A DNA stretch of 64,000 nucleotides, taken from Acetobacter sp. (GTDB taxonomy: Bacteria; Pseudomonadota; Alphaproteobacteria; Acetobacterales; Acetobacteraceae). The notes under the pieces were generated by a model, which worked only from the letters and a program-made list of their open reading frames with translations, made no database searches and had not been told where the DNA came from. The position numbers and the translations under genes were made by a program. Shown here one piece after another: positions 46,395-54,736 of the stretch (positions within the stretch are counted from its first letter, which is position 1; each line of letters starts with the position of its first letter). The stretch spans positions 271,001 to 335,000 of the forward strand of contig NZ_JAKVME010000003.1 of the NCBI RefSeq assembly GCF_022483985.1, read 5' to 3'.

Positions 46395-46660
46395 CACGCC
46401 ATCTTCTCAAGCGCAGCCTCATTCTTTCCGGGCATGGGACCAGTGTGGCGCTGGAACCGGAGTTCTGGGTTGTACTGGACGGGATGGCGCAGCAGCAGGG
46501 TCAGACAATCGGCAAGCTGGTGGAGAGCATTGACGGAAAACGTGATCCGAATCGTCCTCTGGCATCGGCTTTACGTGTTGCGGCGTTGCACGCTTCCAGA
46601 TCAGATGCTGTTTCGTCTTTGGGACAGGATAGAGTCGCGCTGTCGTCTCCCGATCTGTGA
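46391..46660 (+). CDS. Ribbon-helix-helix protein, translationally coupled to queG
   Basis: 89 residues. RSLILSGHGTSVALEPEFW followed by LDGMAQQQGQTIGKLVESID and NRPLASALRVAAL matches the RHH_4 family (PF13467-like). RHH proteins usually bind DNA as dimers with the first strand, here around SVALE. The ATGA overlap with queG argues for shared expression. Target unknown. The C-terminus (about 20 residues) is unstructured and Ser/Asp rich. Confidence 0.75.
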   Translation: MTRHLLKRSLILSGHGTSVALEPEFWVVLDGMAQQQGQTIGKLVESIDGKRDPNRPLASALRVAALHASRSDAVSSLGQDRVALSSPDL

Positions 46661-46847
46661 AAGCTGACAGAAAAACCTCGCTCCATAAGGAAGAATGGTA
46701 AAATCTGTCCGGGACGGCACTCCCTGCCCAATCAGGAACGTGCAGTTTACCAAAATGAAGAACACCTCAATTTCTTATCTAGTTAACCATTCAGAAACAC
46801 CGCTCCCCCTAGCGTCGGACGCTCGACGACAGAACACTTCAGACAGC

Positions 46848-47045
46848 ATGACCTCAGATGAGAAATCCATGTCAGGGAATATTCTACGCCTGCCACATTG
46901 TCCCGAGGCCAGCCCGATGCTGATCTCCCATTCCCTGCTTCAGTTGGCGGATGTTGTCTGGCAGGCCGGTCTGCCGGGTCTTGCGAATGATCTGGTCGGT
47001 CTTGCCCACTCGGCCATTGACCGTTCTGCGGAAACGACGTCGTAA
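46848..47045 (+). CDS. Small hypothetical protein
   Basis: About 65 residues from ATG 46848 (MTSDEKSMSGNILRLPHC); an alternative ATG at 46869 has AGATGAGA before it. A hydrophobic, helical stretch (LISHSLLQLADVVWQAGLPGLANDLVGLAHSAID) is evolved-looking, with no motif I recognise. Between the RHH gene and the DnaJ gene on the same strand. Existence is moderately likely because composition agrees with neighbouring genes; function unknown. Confidence 0.45.
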   Translation: MTSDEKSMSGNILRLPHCPEASPMLISHSLLQLADVVWQAGLPGLANDLVGLAHSAIDRSAETTS

Positions 47046-47145
47046 GGTGGGGAACTGACGGAATTTCGTGTCGTGTCGCGGGAGGCTGGCTGCCCTGATC
47101 ACAAGGGGGCTTTAGTCCCCGCTGAAGTAAGGCTAGACTCTCTGC

Positions 47146-47973
47146 ATGGCTATCTGGGGTAAACTGTTCGGAACCGTGGCTGGGTTTGCGGTGGGCGGAC
47201 GAATGGGCGCGTTGCTGGGCGCGGCGCTCGGACATGCGGCTGATCGTGGATCCCTGCTGGAACCGCCGACAGGTGGATGGAGCGATCGCTGGGCAGCGCG
47301 CGCCGCCCCTGACCCCAACAGCGCCGCTGCCTTTGTCGCGGCCAAGCTTGCGGCAGTAACCGGCAAGAAAGACCAGTTGTACGCGCTTTGCACCGTTCTG
47401 CTCTGCGCCAAGCTTGCGAAATGCGATGCGCCGGTGAACCGCAAGGAAATCGACGCTTTCAAATCACGGCTCAGGATTCCGCCTGAAAACGCCTCGGAAG
47501 TCGGGCGTCTGTTTGATCTGGCCCGGCAGCGGACGGATGATTACGAACGCTTCGCCCGGGAACTGGGGCAGGCCTACCGCGATGATCAGCTCATGCTTGA
47601 GGATCTGCTTGGTGTGCTCTTTTTTGTCGCACGGGCAGATTGCGCCAGAGATGAAGCCCTGCACCCGGCTGAAATCAAATTCCTGAAAAACGTGCACAAG
47701 GCGTTTGGCCTGAGTGCCGGAGCCTGGAGCCGGGCTGAAGGAGGCCGTTCCCGTCCGGCCATGGCCGAAAACGCTGCCTATGATGTGCTGGGAGTTTCCA
47801 TAGACGCGTCAAATGAGGAAATCCGGGCGACATGGCGGACACTGGTGCGCGCCAATCACCCGGATACTCTCTCGGCGCAAAATGCATCCCAGCCTGAAAT
47901 TGACGCGGCTGTTGTGAGGATTTCCCGCATCAACGCGGCATGGGACGTCATCAAACGGGATCGTGGCCTCTAA
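47146..47973 (+). CDS. DnaJ-domain protein with TerB-like region (DjlA-type co-chaperone)
   Basis: 275 residues. The N-terminal part has a glycine-rich hydrophobic segment (VAGFAVGGRMGALLGAALG, about 9-27), which may anchor it in the membrane. A TerB-like helical domain lies at about 85-195. The J-domain (about 208-270) has the diagnostic HPD in RANHPDTLSA and AYDVLGVS at its start. This arrangement is DjlA-like and would stimulate DnaK (family knowledge). Starts 100 bp after the small hypothetical gene; a T/A-rich hairpin follows it. Confidence 0.88.
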   Translation: MAIWGKLFGTVAGFAVGGRMGALLGAALGHAADRGSLLEPPTGGWSDRWAARAAPDPNSAAAFVAAKLAAVTGKKDQLYALCTVLLCAKLAKCDAPVNRKEIDAFKSRLRIPPENASEVGRLFDLARQRTDDYERFARELGQAYRDDQLMLEDLLGVLFFVARADCARDEALHPAEIKFLKNVHKAFGLSAGAWSRAEGGRSRPAMAENAAYDVLGVSIDASNEEIRATWRTLVRANHPDTLSAQNASQPEIDAAVVRISRINAAWDVIKRDRGL

Positions 47974-47993
47974 AATCTGATTTTGATGGGGGC

Positions 47994-48008
47994 GCTTTTT
48001 CAAAAAGC
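47994..48008 (+). terminator. T/A hairpin between convergent genes
   Basis: GCTTTTTCAAAAAGC is a 7-bp palindrome with a 1-base centre, between the plus-strand DnaJ gene and the minus-strand SIP gene (48028). A related element lies at 45133-45154. The T-run on either strand is in the stem, so both directions could terminate here. Confidence 0.4.
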
Positions 48009-48027
48009 TTCTCATCTAGTCAGGGTG

Positions 48028-48843
48028 TCAGTCTTCCACACGACCACCGCCATCAGCAGCACCCAGACGCCAGTAGCCTGCCGAACGGATGTGGTCGCGC
48101 GTCACGCCCTTGTCTTCGATGAGGAGTGTGCGGAGTTGTCGGACTGTGTCGATTTCAGCGCCGATCCAGATATGAAGATCGTCTGACGGCAGATCATGGT
48201 CTTGCAAAGCCTCCTGAAGAACAGTGGATTTTCCAGCCTCGACTCCGTTGCGGGGAAACCAGAGGATACGGGCGTCAGCCCGGCTCGCCAGTGGACGCTC
48301 TTCTTCCGCATCCGCGACCTCGATCATGGCCGTAACGCTCGTGCTTTCCGGCATTTCTTCCAGTCGACGGGCTATGGCGGGCAGCGCGGTCTGATCTCCG
48401 ATCAGAAGATAATGCGCGTAATTTTCGGAAACGATGAAAGAACCTCTCGGACCGCCGATGCCAAGTGTCTGGCCGGGTTTGGCCTGAGCCGCCCATGTCG
48501 CCGCAGGTCCGTCGCCATGCAGGACGAATTCGATGGCAAGTTCATTTGTCTCAGGATTGAAAAAGCGTGGTGTATAGTCGCGCATGATCACGGATGATGA
48601 GGACGTGTGCATGGGGCGGCCGCCTGTATCCACATCCGGCAGGACGGGCATGTCCTGTCCGGGTTGCGGGAAGAACAGTTTGACATGATCGTCGGCGGCA
48701 GCCGAACTGAAATCATGCAGGTCATCGCCAGTAAAGATGATACGCCGCATCAGTGGTGAGAGCTGCTCGATCCGTGCGACCTGCGCCATACGCAGGCGCA
48801 CGGGCTGGCGGACGCGCAGAGGCGTCCGGGACAGGGAGTTCAT
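48028..48843 (-). CDS. Siderophore-interacting protein / ferric-siderophore reductase (YqjH-like)
   Basis: 271 residues from ATG 48843, which has GGAGA six bases upstream; an ATG at 48855 would add four residues. FAD-binding beta-barrel (VARIEQLSPLMRRIIFTGDDL, RDYTPRFFNPE with the FAD Arg/Tyr motif) and a Rossmann-like NADPH domain (YLLIGDQTALPAI, LHIWIGAEIDTVRQLR). It reduces Fe(III)-siderophores in the cytoplasm to release iron. It follows the PadR gene by 26 bp, the arrangement found for E. coli yqjI-yqjH. Confidence 0.92.
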   Translation of the reverse strand: MNSLSRTPLRVRQPVRLRMAQVARIEQLSPLMRRIIFTGDDLHDFSSAAADDHVKLFFPQPGQDMPVLPDVDTGGRPMHTSSSSVIMRDYTPRFFNPETNELAIEFVLHGDGPAATWAAQAKPGQTLGIGGPRGSFIVSENYAHYLLIGDQTALPAIARRLEEMPESTSVTAMIEVADAEEERPLASRADARILWFPRNGVEAGKSTVLQEALQDHDLPSDDLHIWIGAEIDTVRQLRTLLIEDKGVTRDHIRSAGYWRLGAADGGGRVED

Positions 48844-48869
48844 GTGTTTCTCCATTGAAAAAGTCTGGA

Positions 48870-49484
48870 TTATTCAGGTTTTTTGAGAATTTCTGCCGTG
48901 GCGCGCCTGAGGATGTCGGTCATGCGTTTTCTTTCTTCTGGTCCGCATCCACGCTGACGCATCAGGGCCTGTTTGAAAGCATGTCGGGCTTCGTGAAATT
49001 CGTCGGAAGCGCGCGGGTCTGCATCATCAACGCCCGAGAAGGCGTCCCGCACCTCGCTCATGCGGCTGCCGATCCGCTTCAGGGTTTCGAGGATGCCGTC
49101 AGCCTGTTCCCGGTTTGCTTCGAGAAACGCCTTGCCTTCATCAGTCAGCGTATAGAGCTTGCGGTTACCCTCAGGAGAGGATGTAACCTGCCCGGTTTCA
49201 TCAAGGTAGGTCAGGGCAGGATAAACCATGCCCGGGCTCGGCGCGTAAAAACCGCCGGATTTTTCTTCAAGAAGACGGATCAGCTCGTAGCCGTGCGCGG
49301 GCTGGGTTGCCATGAGCGCCAGAAGGACCAGTTGCAGTTCGCTGGAGCTGAGTTTGCGTCCGGCAGGGAAATCACCTCTGCCGAAGCCATGACGGGAGCC
49401 ATCACCGAACCGGCGGCGACCTGTGGGGTGTTCACCATCGGCATGGCGGGAAGGACGATGTCTGGATGTATGATCTTTAAACAT
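48870..49484 (-). CDS. PadR family regulator with His-rich N-terminus (YqjI-like)
   Basis: 204 residues. The first about 35 residues contain His at about 5, 9, 14, 19 and 32, a possible metal site as in nickel/iron-responsive YqjI. The PadR winged helix (about 45-130) shows SSSELQLVLLALMATQPAHGYELI, YPALTYLDETGQV and RKLYTLTDEGKAFLE, followed by a C-terminal helical dimerisation domain. Its first codon overlaps one of two palindromic sites, so autorepression is likely. Downstream SIP gene is the probable target. An alternative short form without the His-rich leader is not ruled out. Confidence 0.88.
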   Translation of the reverse strand: MFKDHTSRHRPSRHADGEHPTGRRRFGDGSRHGFGRGDFPAGRKLSSSELQLVLLALMATQPAHGYELIRLLEEKSGGFYAPSPGMVYPALTYLDETGQVTSSPEGNRKLYTLTDEGKAFLEANREQADGILETLKRIGSRMSEVRDAFSGVDDADPRASDEFHEARHAFKQALMRQRGCGPEERKRMTDILRRATAEILKKPE

Positions 49485-49511
49485 ATCTTACGATACATAT
49501 ATCTTAAGATA
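49484..49511. promoter_or_regulatory. Paired palindromic operator for the PadR-type regulator
   Basis: Two sites of the form TATCTTA-n-GATA: TATCTTACGATA at 49484-49495 and TATCTTAAGATA at 49500-49511, 16 bp apart start to start (about 1.5 turns). The second is a perfect 12-bp palindrome, and the first base of the PadR ATG lies at the edge of the first. Position and symmetry strongly suggest a PadR dimer-of-dimers site; the protein that binds has not been shown. Confidence 0.65.
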
Positions 49512-49652
49512 TAAATCAAGACTATTCTGGTGACATTCTGTTTTTAAATATTGCAAAAAGTAACATATATGTTTTGCCGGTCTCGCTGGCCCGTCGCAGG
49601 AGAACCGCTCGGCGGACGACTCACCCACTGGCTGCGGGCGACCGGGACGGCT

Positions 49653-50735
49653 TCAGACGGAAGCGAGGCAGGTGTCGTAAATTGTCCGCCACCGGTCGAT
49701 CACGACTCTGGGTGTAAAACCATGCTCGTAATCGGCAAGGCCTCCGGAGACGATCCGGTCTCTCAGCGTGCTGTCATCCAGTACGGACCGGATAGCGCCG
49801 ACCAGAGCGGGAAGATCGTCGATCGGTGTCAGCATGCCGTTTTCGCCGGTGCGAATGTAAGCGCGAGGCCCTGCGGCGGCGCAGGCCACCAGAGGTGTTT
49901 TTGTGGACCAGGCATCAAGAATGACGGTGCCGAACGGCTCGTAGCGCGAGGGAAGAACACAAATGTCGGATGCGGCCAGAAGCGCGCCGCGATCGGTCCG
50001 CCACCCCGCGAAGCGAATCCGGTCGATCACGCCTTCCTGTCTCGCCTGCTCTTCCAGTGCGGCGCGTAACGGACCTTCCCCCGCCATCCAGAGATAACAG
50101 TCCGGCAGCTCCCGCATGGCGGAGATGAGGGTTTCCAGTCCCTTCGCCTCATGCAGACGTGAGAGTGTCAACAGAATGCGGGCATCCTGCGGAGTATCGA
50201 GGGCTGCGCGGGGAAGCGGTGGTTCCGGCGTGACCGAGGAAAAGGTCGGGGCTGAAAATATGCGGCCCGTTGTGGTGGCGCTGTCCACAGGATGCCAGTC
50301 CGGATTGGTGCGCATGCGCTCCGCGATATCCGGCGTGCAGCCCACAAGATGCGTGCAGTGGGCATAGGGTTTGAGGTCGCGGTAGTTGCCGAACCAGCCG
50401 ATGACGGGACGTCTGCCGGAAAGATGGCTGGCGTTGGCGGGCATGCTCGCAGCGGCGCGTCGCATCCAGCAATGGACGATGGAAGGCTCAAGGCGACGGA
50501 TAAGCTGGGTCATGCGCCACTTTCTCCACAGCGGGAAACGCGGCTTCAGCGTATCGGTGTCGATGGTCAGGCCTGCATCGGCCAGTTCCTTCAGACGGGG
50601 AGAGTCGGGGTGGAGGACGACGGTCTGCCGGATGCCGGCCCTGTGCAGACCCAGCATGACGTCGGTGGAGTACAGTTCGGCGCCGCCGTGGCCGCGTGCC
50701 GCCATGACCTGCAGAATGTGCGGAACGTCCCTCAC
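49653..50735 (-). CDS. Glycosyltransferase family 4
   Basis: 360 residues from a GTG at 50735, placed by a near-perfect SD (AAGGAGGTGAT) directly before it; the frame is open 38 codons further but without SD. PHILQVMAARGHGGAELYS is the donor-domain start, ARILLTLSRLHEAKGLETLI and LWMAGEGPLRAALEEQAR follow, and LPSRYEPFGTVILDAWSTKTPLV holds the E(x7)E-type motif. No signal peptide. Alone, away from the main glycan region; related in organisation to the GT4 at 31 kb. Sugar unknown. Confidence 0.9.
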   Translation of the reverse strand: MRDVPHILQVMAARGHGGAELYSTDVMLGLHRAGIRQTVVLHPDSPRLKELADAGLTIDTDTLKPRFPLWRKWRMTQLIRRLEPSIVHCWMRRAAASMPANASHLSGRRPVIGWFGNYRDLKPYAHCTHLVGCTPDIAERMRTNPDWHPVDSATTTGRIFSAPTFSSVTPEPPLPRAALDTPQDARILLTLSRLHEAKGLETLISAMRELPDCYLWMAGEGPLRAALEEQARQEGVIDRIRFAGWRTDRGALLAASDICVLPSRYEPFGTVILDAWSTKTPLVACAAAGPRAYIRTGENGMLTPIDDLPALVGAIRSVLDDSTLRDRIVSGGLADYEHGFTPRVVIDRWRTIYDTCLASV

Positions 50736-50909
50736 ATCACCTCCTTCAAAACTGTTTCGGGTGACATATCTGCCTGATGGAGAAAAAACGAAAGATGAAA
50801 TATTTGTAACGAATCCGGAATAAGAAGCCTTTCCATGGCTGTCCGGCATTTACGCCGGGTGAACTCCCTGTCCGGAAGCGGTTTTTCGAATAAATTGACA
50901 TGAATGTTA

Positions 50910-50930
50910 TTGCGAGGCGTTCTCATTATC
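50910..50930. promoter_or_regulatory. Possible Fur-like site upstream of bfd
   Basis: The stretch TTGCGA-n4-TTCTCATTATC resembles the right half of iron boxes and agrees with the classical Fur consensus at about 11 of 19 positions, mainly in the CATTATC end. It lies 40-60 bp before the bfd start. Weak; offered because Fur-controlled bfd is common. Confidence 0.3.
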
Positions 50931-50969
50931 TGTTAGCCTGTATGCGTGTTGAGGCTATGAGGCACGTGG

Positions 50970-51209
50970 ATGTATATCTGCTCCTGTAACGGGCTGACCG
51001 ATCACGATGTAAGCGCTGCGGTGGAAGCCGGAGCGACGCGACCCGTAGAGGTTTATGCGGCCCGGAAATGCCGGGCCCAGTGCGGCAACTGCGTCAAGGG
51101 CGTCGTCTGTCTTCTCCGCGAGGCGCTGAAGCAGCGTAAGGCCTCCGCAGCCGTCATGGCGTCCATGGAGCTTGCGGCGCAGCAGGAGCTTTCCCGCGCC
51201 GTCGCCTGA
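50970..51209 (+). CDS. bfd: Bacterioferritin-associated ferredoxin
   Basis: 79 residues. Cys4 and Cys6 (MYICSCNGL) with Cys38 and Cys41 (RAQCGNCVKG) make the 2Fe-2S ligand set of Bfd; Cys34 is an extra residue. Bfd supplies electrons for iron release from bacterioferritin. Start ATG 50970 with GAGG about ten bases upstream. No bacterioferritin gene is adjacent. A strong terminator follows. Confidence 0.93.
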   Translation: MYICSCNGLTDHDVSAAVEAGATRPVEVYAARKCRAQCGNCVKGVVCLLREALKQRKASAAVMASMELAAQQELSRAVA

Positions 51210-51241
51210 CAGTTTCCGTTTTTCATTTTGCAGAATGCAAC

Positions 51242-51279
51242 AAAGGCAGGGAGTGAAAACTCCCTGCCTTTGTTTTTTT
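51242..51279 (+). terminator. Strong intrinsic terminator after bfd
   Basis: AAAGGCAGGGAGT at 51242-51254 pairs perfectly with ACTCCCTGCCTTT at 51259-51271 (13 bp, GAAA tetraloop), then GTTTTTTT at 51272-51279. A textbook rho-independent terminator on the plus strand, the clearest in the window. Confidence 0.93.
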
Positions 51280-51326
51280 GCTCAGATGCTCGGAGTTGCT
51301 GAAGATTCGGGCCGCATAGCAGGCAT

Positions 51327-51360
51327 AAAAAGGGGGGGTGGGACGTATCCCACCCCCCTT
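51327..51360 (-). terminator. Intrinsic terminator of the porin gene
   Basis: Reading the minus strand, AAGGGGGGTGGGA pairs with TCCCACCCCCC, followed by CTTTTT. It starts 13 bases after the porin stop (51373), a G/C-rich stem with a T-tail for the minus strand. It lies beyond the bfd terminator, so both convergent transcripts have their own. Confidence 0.85.
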
Positions 51361-51372
51361 GGGTAATGAAGA

Positions 51373-53073
51373 TCAGAAAGCGGCCTGCACACGGGCAGCG
51401 ACGGAGTTTCCGTTGCGGCCTGCGATGTTGACCAGACCGTCGTTCTTGGTCCGCTGGTCGATGAAGTGGTTATAGTCCAGCATCACGCGGAAGTGACGGT
51501 TCGGATACCAGTTCAGACCACCCGACCAGACGATCTGATTGCCGCCGCGGACGCCTGTGGAGGAGTTGGGCTGGCTGTTGAGGTCCGTTTCACTGTAACG
51601 ACCGGTGATTTCAAGAGCGCCCCAGTGGCCGGTTGCTGGGTTGAACTCCTGACTTTCTTTCACACCCGGAGCCGCGAAAGCGCCTTCCTTGTAGTTATAG
51701 GCGCGTGGCGTGCCGAACAGGGTGTAGTTCGCGGCCACATACCAGCCGCCAAAGTTCAGGTTGTCGAGCGACTGGCCTGAAGCGTTACGCGAGCGGTTGA
51801 CACCAATATGGTAGTATTCGCTCTTGATAACGAGGCTTTTCCAGCGAAGACCGACTTCAGGACCGGCAGCCCAGACCTGAGAGACATTGGTGATCGCGCC
51901 GGTGCCGAGCAGGCTGTCTTCGCCAAGATTGACTTCAGGACGCTGGCTGAGCGTGAAGGAACGGCCATGCGTGCCATTGTTCGGCTTGAAAGCCGAGATG
52001 GCGGAAAGGCCGAGATGCAGATCCCAGTCCTTGGTTGCGACAGGACGACCTGCGACACGGAAGGTGCCGCCCGTCTGGCTGTCGCTGACCGCGCCGTCAC
52101 CGCCGTAATAACCGCTGGCGTTACGTCCGCCGAACTGCTGACCCGTGAAGTAGGCGCCAATCCACCAGCGCTTTTCATAGTGCAGACCACCGATCGAGAA
52201 GCGTGCGTCGCTGGCTGCGATATTACGCACGATATCGGTGATGCCCGGACGCTCCATGAACTCGAATTCGTTCGAGCTTTCGGAATCTTCTTCCGTCACG
52301 CGCGGCTGGAAGTAACCGACCGTCAGGATGGTGTTGCGCAGACCGGCGTAGTTCAGGTTCGCTTCGTAAAGACCGACGGTGCCGTCGTTGTTGCCTGCAC
52401 CGAAGTCAGGCGTGATGTTGGCGACCCAGTCCTTGTAGCGGAAGGTGAACGGGATACGCAGACGGCGTGCGTTCGACGTGAAGCTGTTGAACTTGCCCTT
52501 GGCTTCACCCGCTCTGGGGCTCACGCCCATGAAGCCACCGAAGTCTTCATGGAAAGCCAGACCGATCGAGAAGGCATACTTGCCGTCTTCGGACTGGAGG
52601 GTCGGGCGGCCATTCGGGAAGCCGATCTTCATGCCGCCGACCTGCACGACTTCTGTGTCGGCAGAAGCGCGCTTGAAGTCTTCCCACGAGCTGGTGATGC
52701 CGCGATCGGAAGCCGGACGACCATCGCCTGAGGCGTGGTAGTTGATTTTGGCCTGCTGATTGAAACCGATGCCGGCTTCCGGAGCGCCGTTATAATCGTT
52801 CGGAGTGTGGGCTGCTGCGTGGGCATTCCGCCATGAATGAGCCTCGCCGCGATCTGAAGCCGGACGACCATCATGGTTGGTCGGGAACGTGTTCCGGTGG
52901 CGCAGTTCGGAGCGCATGCTCAGCATCTCATGGCGCATTTCGGCCATTTCGCGACGCAGGGCTGCAACTTCCGCGCTGTCAGACGTTGCAGCATGTGCGG
53001 GGGACACTGACAGGGCTGATGCTCCGCTCAGTACTGTCAGTGAAAGAAGGAGGAAACGGGAGGACAGGGTCAT
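51373..53073 (-). CDS. OprP/OprO-type porin
   Basis: 566 residues: a signal peptide ending SPAHA, then a short coiled-coil (about 35-58, EVAALRREMAEMRHEMLSMR), as in trimeric porins with helical N-termini, then a linker in which DGRPASDRG occurs twice (about 68-76 and 115-123), then the barrel with GKYAFSIGLAFHEDFG and the C-terminal VAARVQAAF ending in Phe. Phosphate-selective porins O/P share this barrel; selectivity here is unknown. The repeated DGRPASDRG motif is not a family feature. Own terminator follows; likely abundant outer-membrane protein. Confidence 0.88.
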   Translation of the reverse strand: MTLSSRFLLLSLTVLSGASALSVSPAHAATSDSAEVAALRREMAEMRHEMLSMRSELRHRNTFPTNHDGRPASDRGEAHSWRNAHAAAHTPNDYNGAPEAGIGFNQQAKINYHASGDGRPASDRGITSSWEDFKRASADTEVVQVGGMKIGFPNGRPTLQSEDGKYAFSIGLAFHEDFGGFMGVSPRAGEAKGKFNSFTSNARRLRIPFTFRYKDWVANITPDFGAGNNDGTVGLYEANLNYAGLRNTILTVGYFQPRVTEEDSESSNEFEFMERPGITDIVRNIAASDARFSIGGLHYEKRWWIGAYFTGQQFGGRNASGYYGGDGAVSDSQTGGTFRVAGRPVATKDWDLHLGLSAISAFKPNNGTHGRSFTLSQRPEVNLGEDSLLGTGAITNVSQVWAAGPEVGLRWKSLVIKSEYYHIGVNRSRNASGQSLDNLNFGGWYVAANYTLFGTPRAYNYKEGAFAAPGVKESQEFNPATGHWGALEITGRYSETDLNSQPNSSTGVRGGNQIVWSGGLNWYPNRHFRVMLDYNHFIDQRTKNDGLVNIAGRNGNSVAARVQAAF

Positions 53074-53193
53074 CTCTCTCTTGATCCGGAGCCGTGGGAT
53101 GACGTCCTGTTAATCTCTGCTCATGGAAAACGGCGTGAAGCTTGAATGACACACAGATTGCAGTTTTATTTCACTGGCGGATTTCTGCGGTTT

Positions 53194-54531
53194 CTAGCGG
53201 TATAACGAGCCGCTTTCAGGCGTGTGGACACACTCCCCGCCGACCCATGTGGCCGAAATGCAACGCTCATCGCCTAGGGTCATCAGGATAAAAAGCAGTT
53301 CTTCAACGCTTTCACAGCGGGAAGCCCTGTAATCGAGCAGGGGAAAGGCGTGGGGATCAAGCACGCACAGGTCAGCCTCCATTCCGGGAGCAAGTGTGCC
53401 GATTCTGTTTTCCAGATGCAGCGAACGCGCTCCTCCGGCGGTCGCCAGCCAGAAAGCCTGCACCGGATGCAGCGAATGTCCCGTCAGTTGTGCGACCTTG
53501 TAGGCTTCTCCCAGAGTCCGGAGTTGGGAGAGGGAAGTGCCTGCGCCGACATCGGTGCCAAGCCCTACCCGCACAGGACGCCGGGGAGACAGGGCTTCGA
53601 AAAGCCTGAAAAGACCGCTGCCAAGAAACAGATTGGAAGTCGGGCAGTGCGCAAGGCTCGCGGCGCTTTCATGGCAACGGCAGAACTCCTTTTCGCCGAT
53701 ATGCACGCCGTGGCCGAAGATGCTGCGGGGACCGACCAGCCCGGCGTGATCATAGACATCGAGATAGGATGAGCGCTCAGGAAACAGACGGGCGACGGTC
53801 TCGATTTCGTGCAGGTTTTCGGACAGATGCGTCTGCATGTAGAGCCCGTCATGCTGGCGGAGCAGATGACCGGCGGCTTCAAGCTGTTCGGGGGTGCTGG
53901 TAATGGCGAACCGTGGCGTGACGGCGTAGGACAGCCGTCCTTTGCCGTGCCAGCGTCCTATGAGCGCCGCCGAGTCGTCATAGCCCGTCCGCACCGAATC
54001 CCGCAGGGTGTCGGGCGCATTGCGATCCATCAGCACCTTGCCTGTGATCATGCGTGCGCCGATCCGCCCGGCCTCGGTGAAGAAGGCGTCCACGGACTGG
54101 GGGTGGACCGTACAGTAGACGGCGGCAGTGGTTGTTCCGGCGCGCAGCAGTTCGCCGAGGAACCGTCTGGCGGTGTCCTGCGCCACGGCCGGGTCTGCAA
54201 ACGCGGCTTCCGCGGGGAAGATATACTGGTCCAGCCATTCCAGAAGCTGCTGCCCCCATGATGCGATGACCGGTAACTGGGGATAATGGACATGCGTGTC
54301 GATGAAGCCCGCCGAGATCAGGGCGTCACCGTAAGAGACGACAGTCGTTTCTTTCTCAAGTCTGTCACGGAGTGTTGTGTAGGCGCCGACCTGCGTGATC
54401 AGGCCGCCTTTCATGATGACCAGCCCGTCTTCCTCAACCAGCAGGGCTTCGGAGGGAGGGACGATGAAGGGATTATCCCGGAAGGTGACGATACGGCCAC
54501 GAACTGCGGTCTGAGTGTGGCTTGATGTCAT
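53194..54531 (-). CDS. guaD: Guanine deaminase
   Basis: 445 residues, amidohydrolase superfamily. Metal ligands are seen in DTHVHYPQ, HLSENLHE and GHGVHIGE, with the catalytic/metal Asp in GLGTDVGAGTSLSQ. Converts guanine to xanthine. The N-terminal small beta domain (GRIVTFRDNPF) and length match GuaD. No xanthine dehydrogenase genes are adjacent. A divergent KirBac gene starts 205 bp away. No signal peptide. Confidence 0.95.
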   Translation of the reverse strand: MTSSHTQTAVRGRIVTFRDNPFIVPPSEALLVEEDGLVIMKGGLITQVGAYTTLRDRLEKETTVVSYGDALISAGFIDTHVHYPQLPVIASWGQQLLEWLDQYIFPAEAAFADPAVAQDTARRFLGELLRAGTTTAAVYCTVHPQSVDAFFTEAGRIGARMITGKVLMDRNAPDTLRDSVRTGYDDSAALIGRWHGKGRLSYAVTPRFAITSTPEQLEAAGHLLRQHDGLYMQTHLSENLHEIETVARLFPERSSYLDVYDHAGLVGPRSIFGHGVHIGEKEFCRCHESAASLAHCPTSNLFLGSGLFRLFEALSPRRPVRVGLGTDVGAGTSLSQLRTLGEAYKVAQLTGHSLHPVQAFWLATAGGARSLHLENRIGTLAPGMEADLCVLDPHAFPLLDYRASRCESVEELLFILMTLGDERCISATWVGGECVHTPESGSLYR

Positions 54532-54736
54532 GCGGGCGCTCCCTGTGTGATGCCCGGACTGGCGTGAGCGGTCCTATGCGGGCGGCTGTCAGAGGATAGG
54601 AAGTTTTTCATTCAATAGGGAATGCGGGTGTTCCATGCGTGCGTGTCGATAGTCTGGAAGCGGACATGGCGGTATGGGGGAAGAATGTGGCGGCGCGGCC
54701 TGTTTTCCGTGTCTTTTCATCCTTGGAGAGGGCGAG

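Noticed and set aside
50735..50849. Longer start for the GT4 at 49.7-50.7 kb
   Set aside because: A near-perfect Shine-Dalgarno sequence lies directly before the GTG at 50735, and the upstream residues are not conserved-looking.
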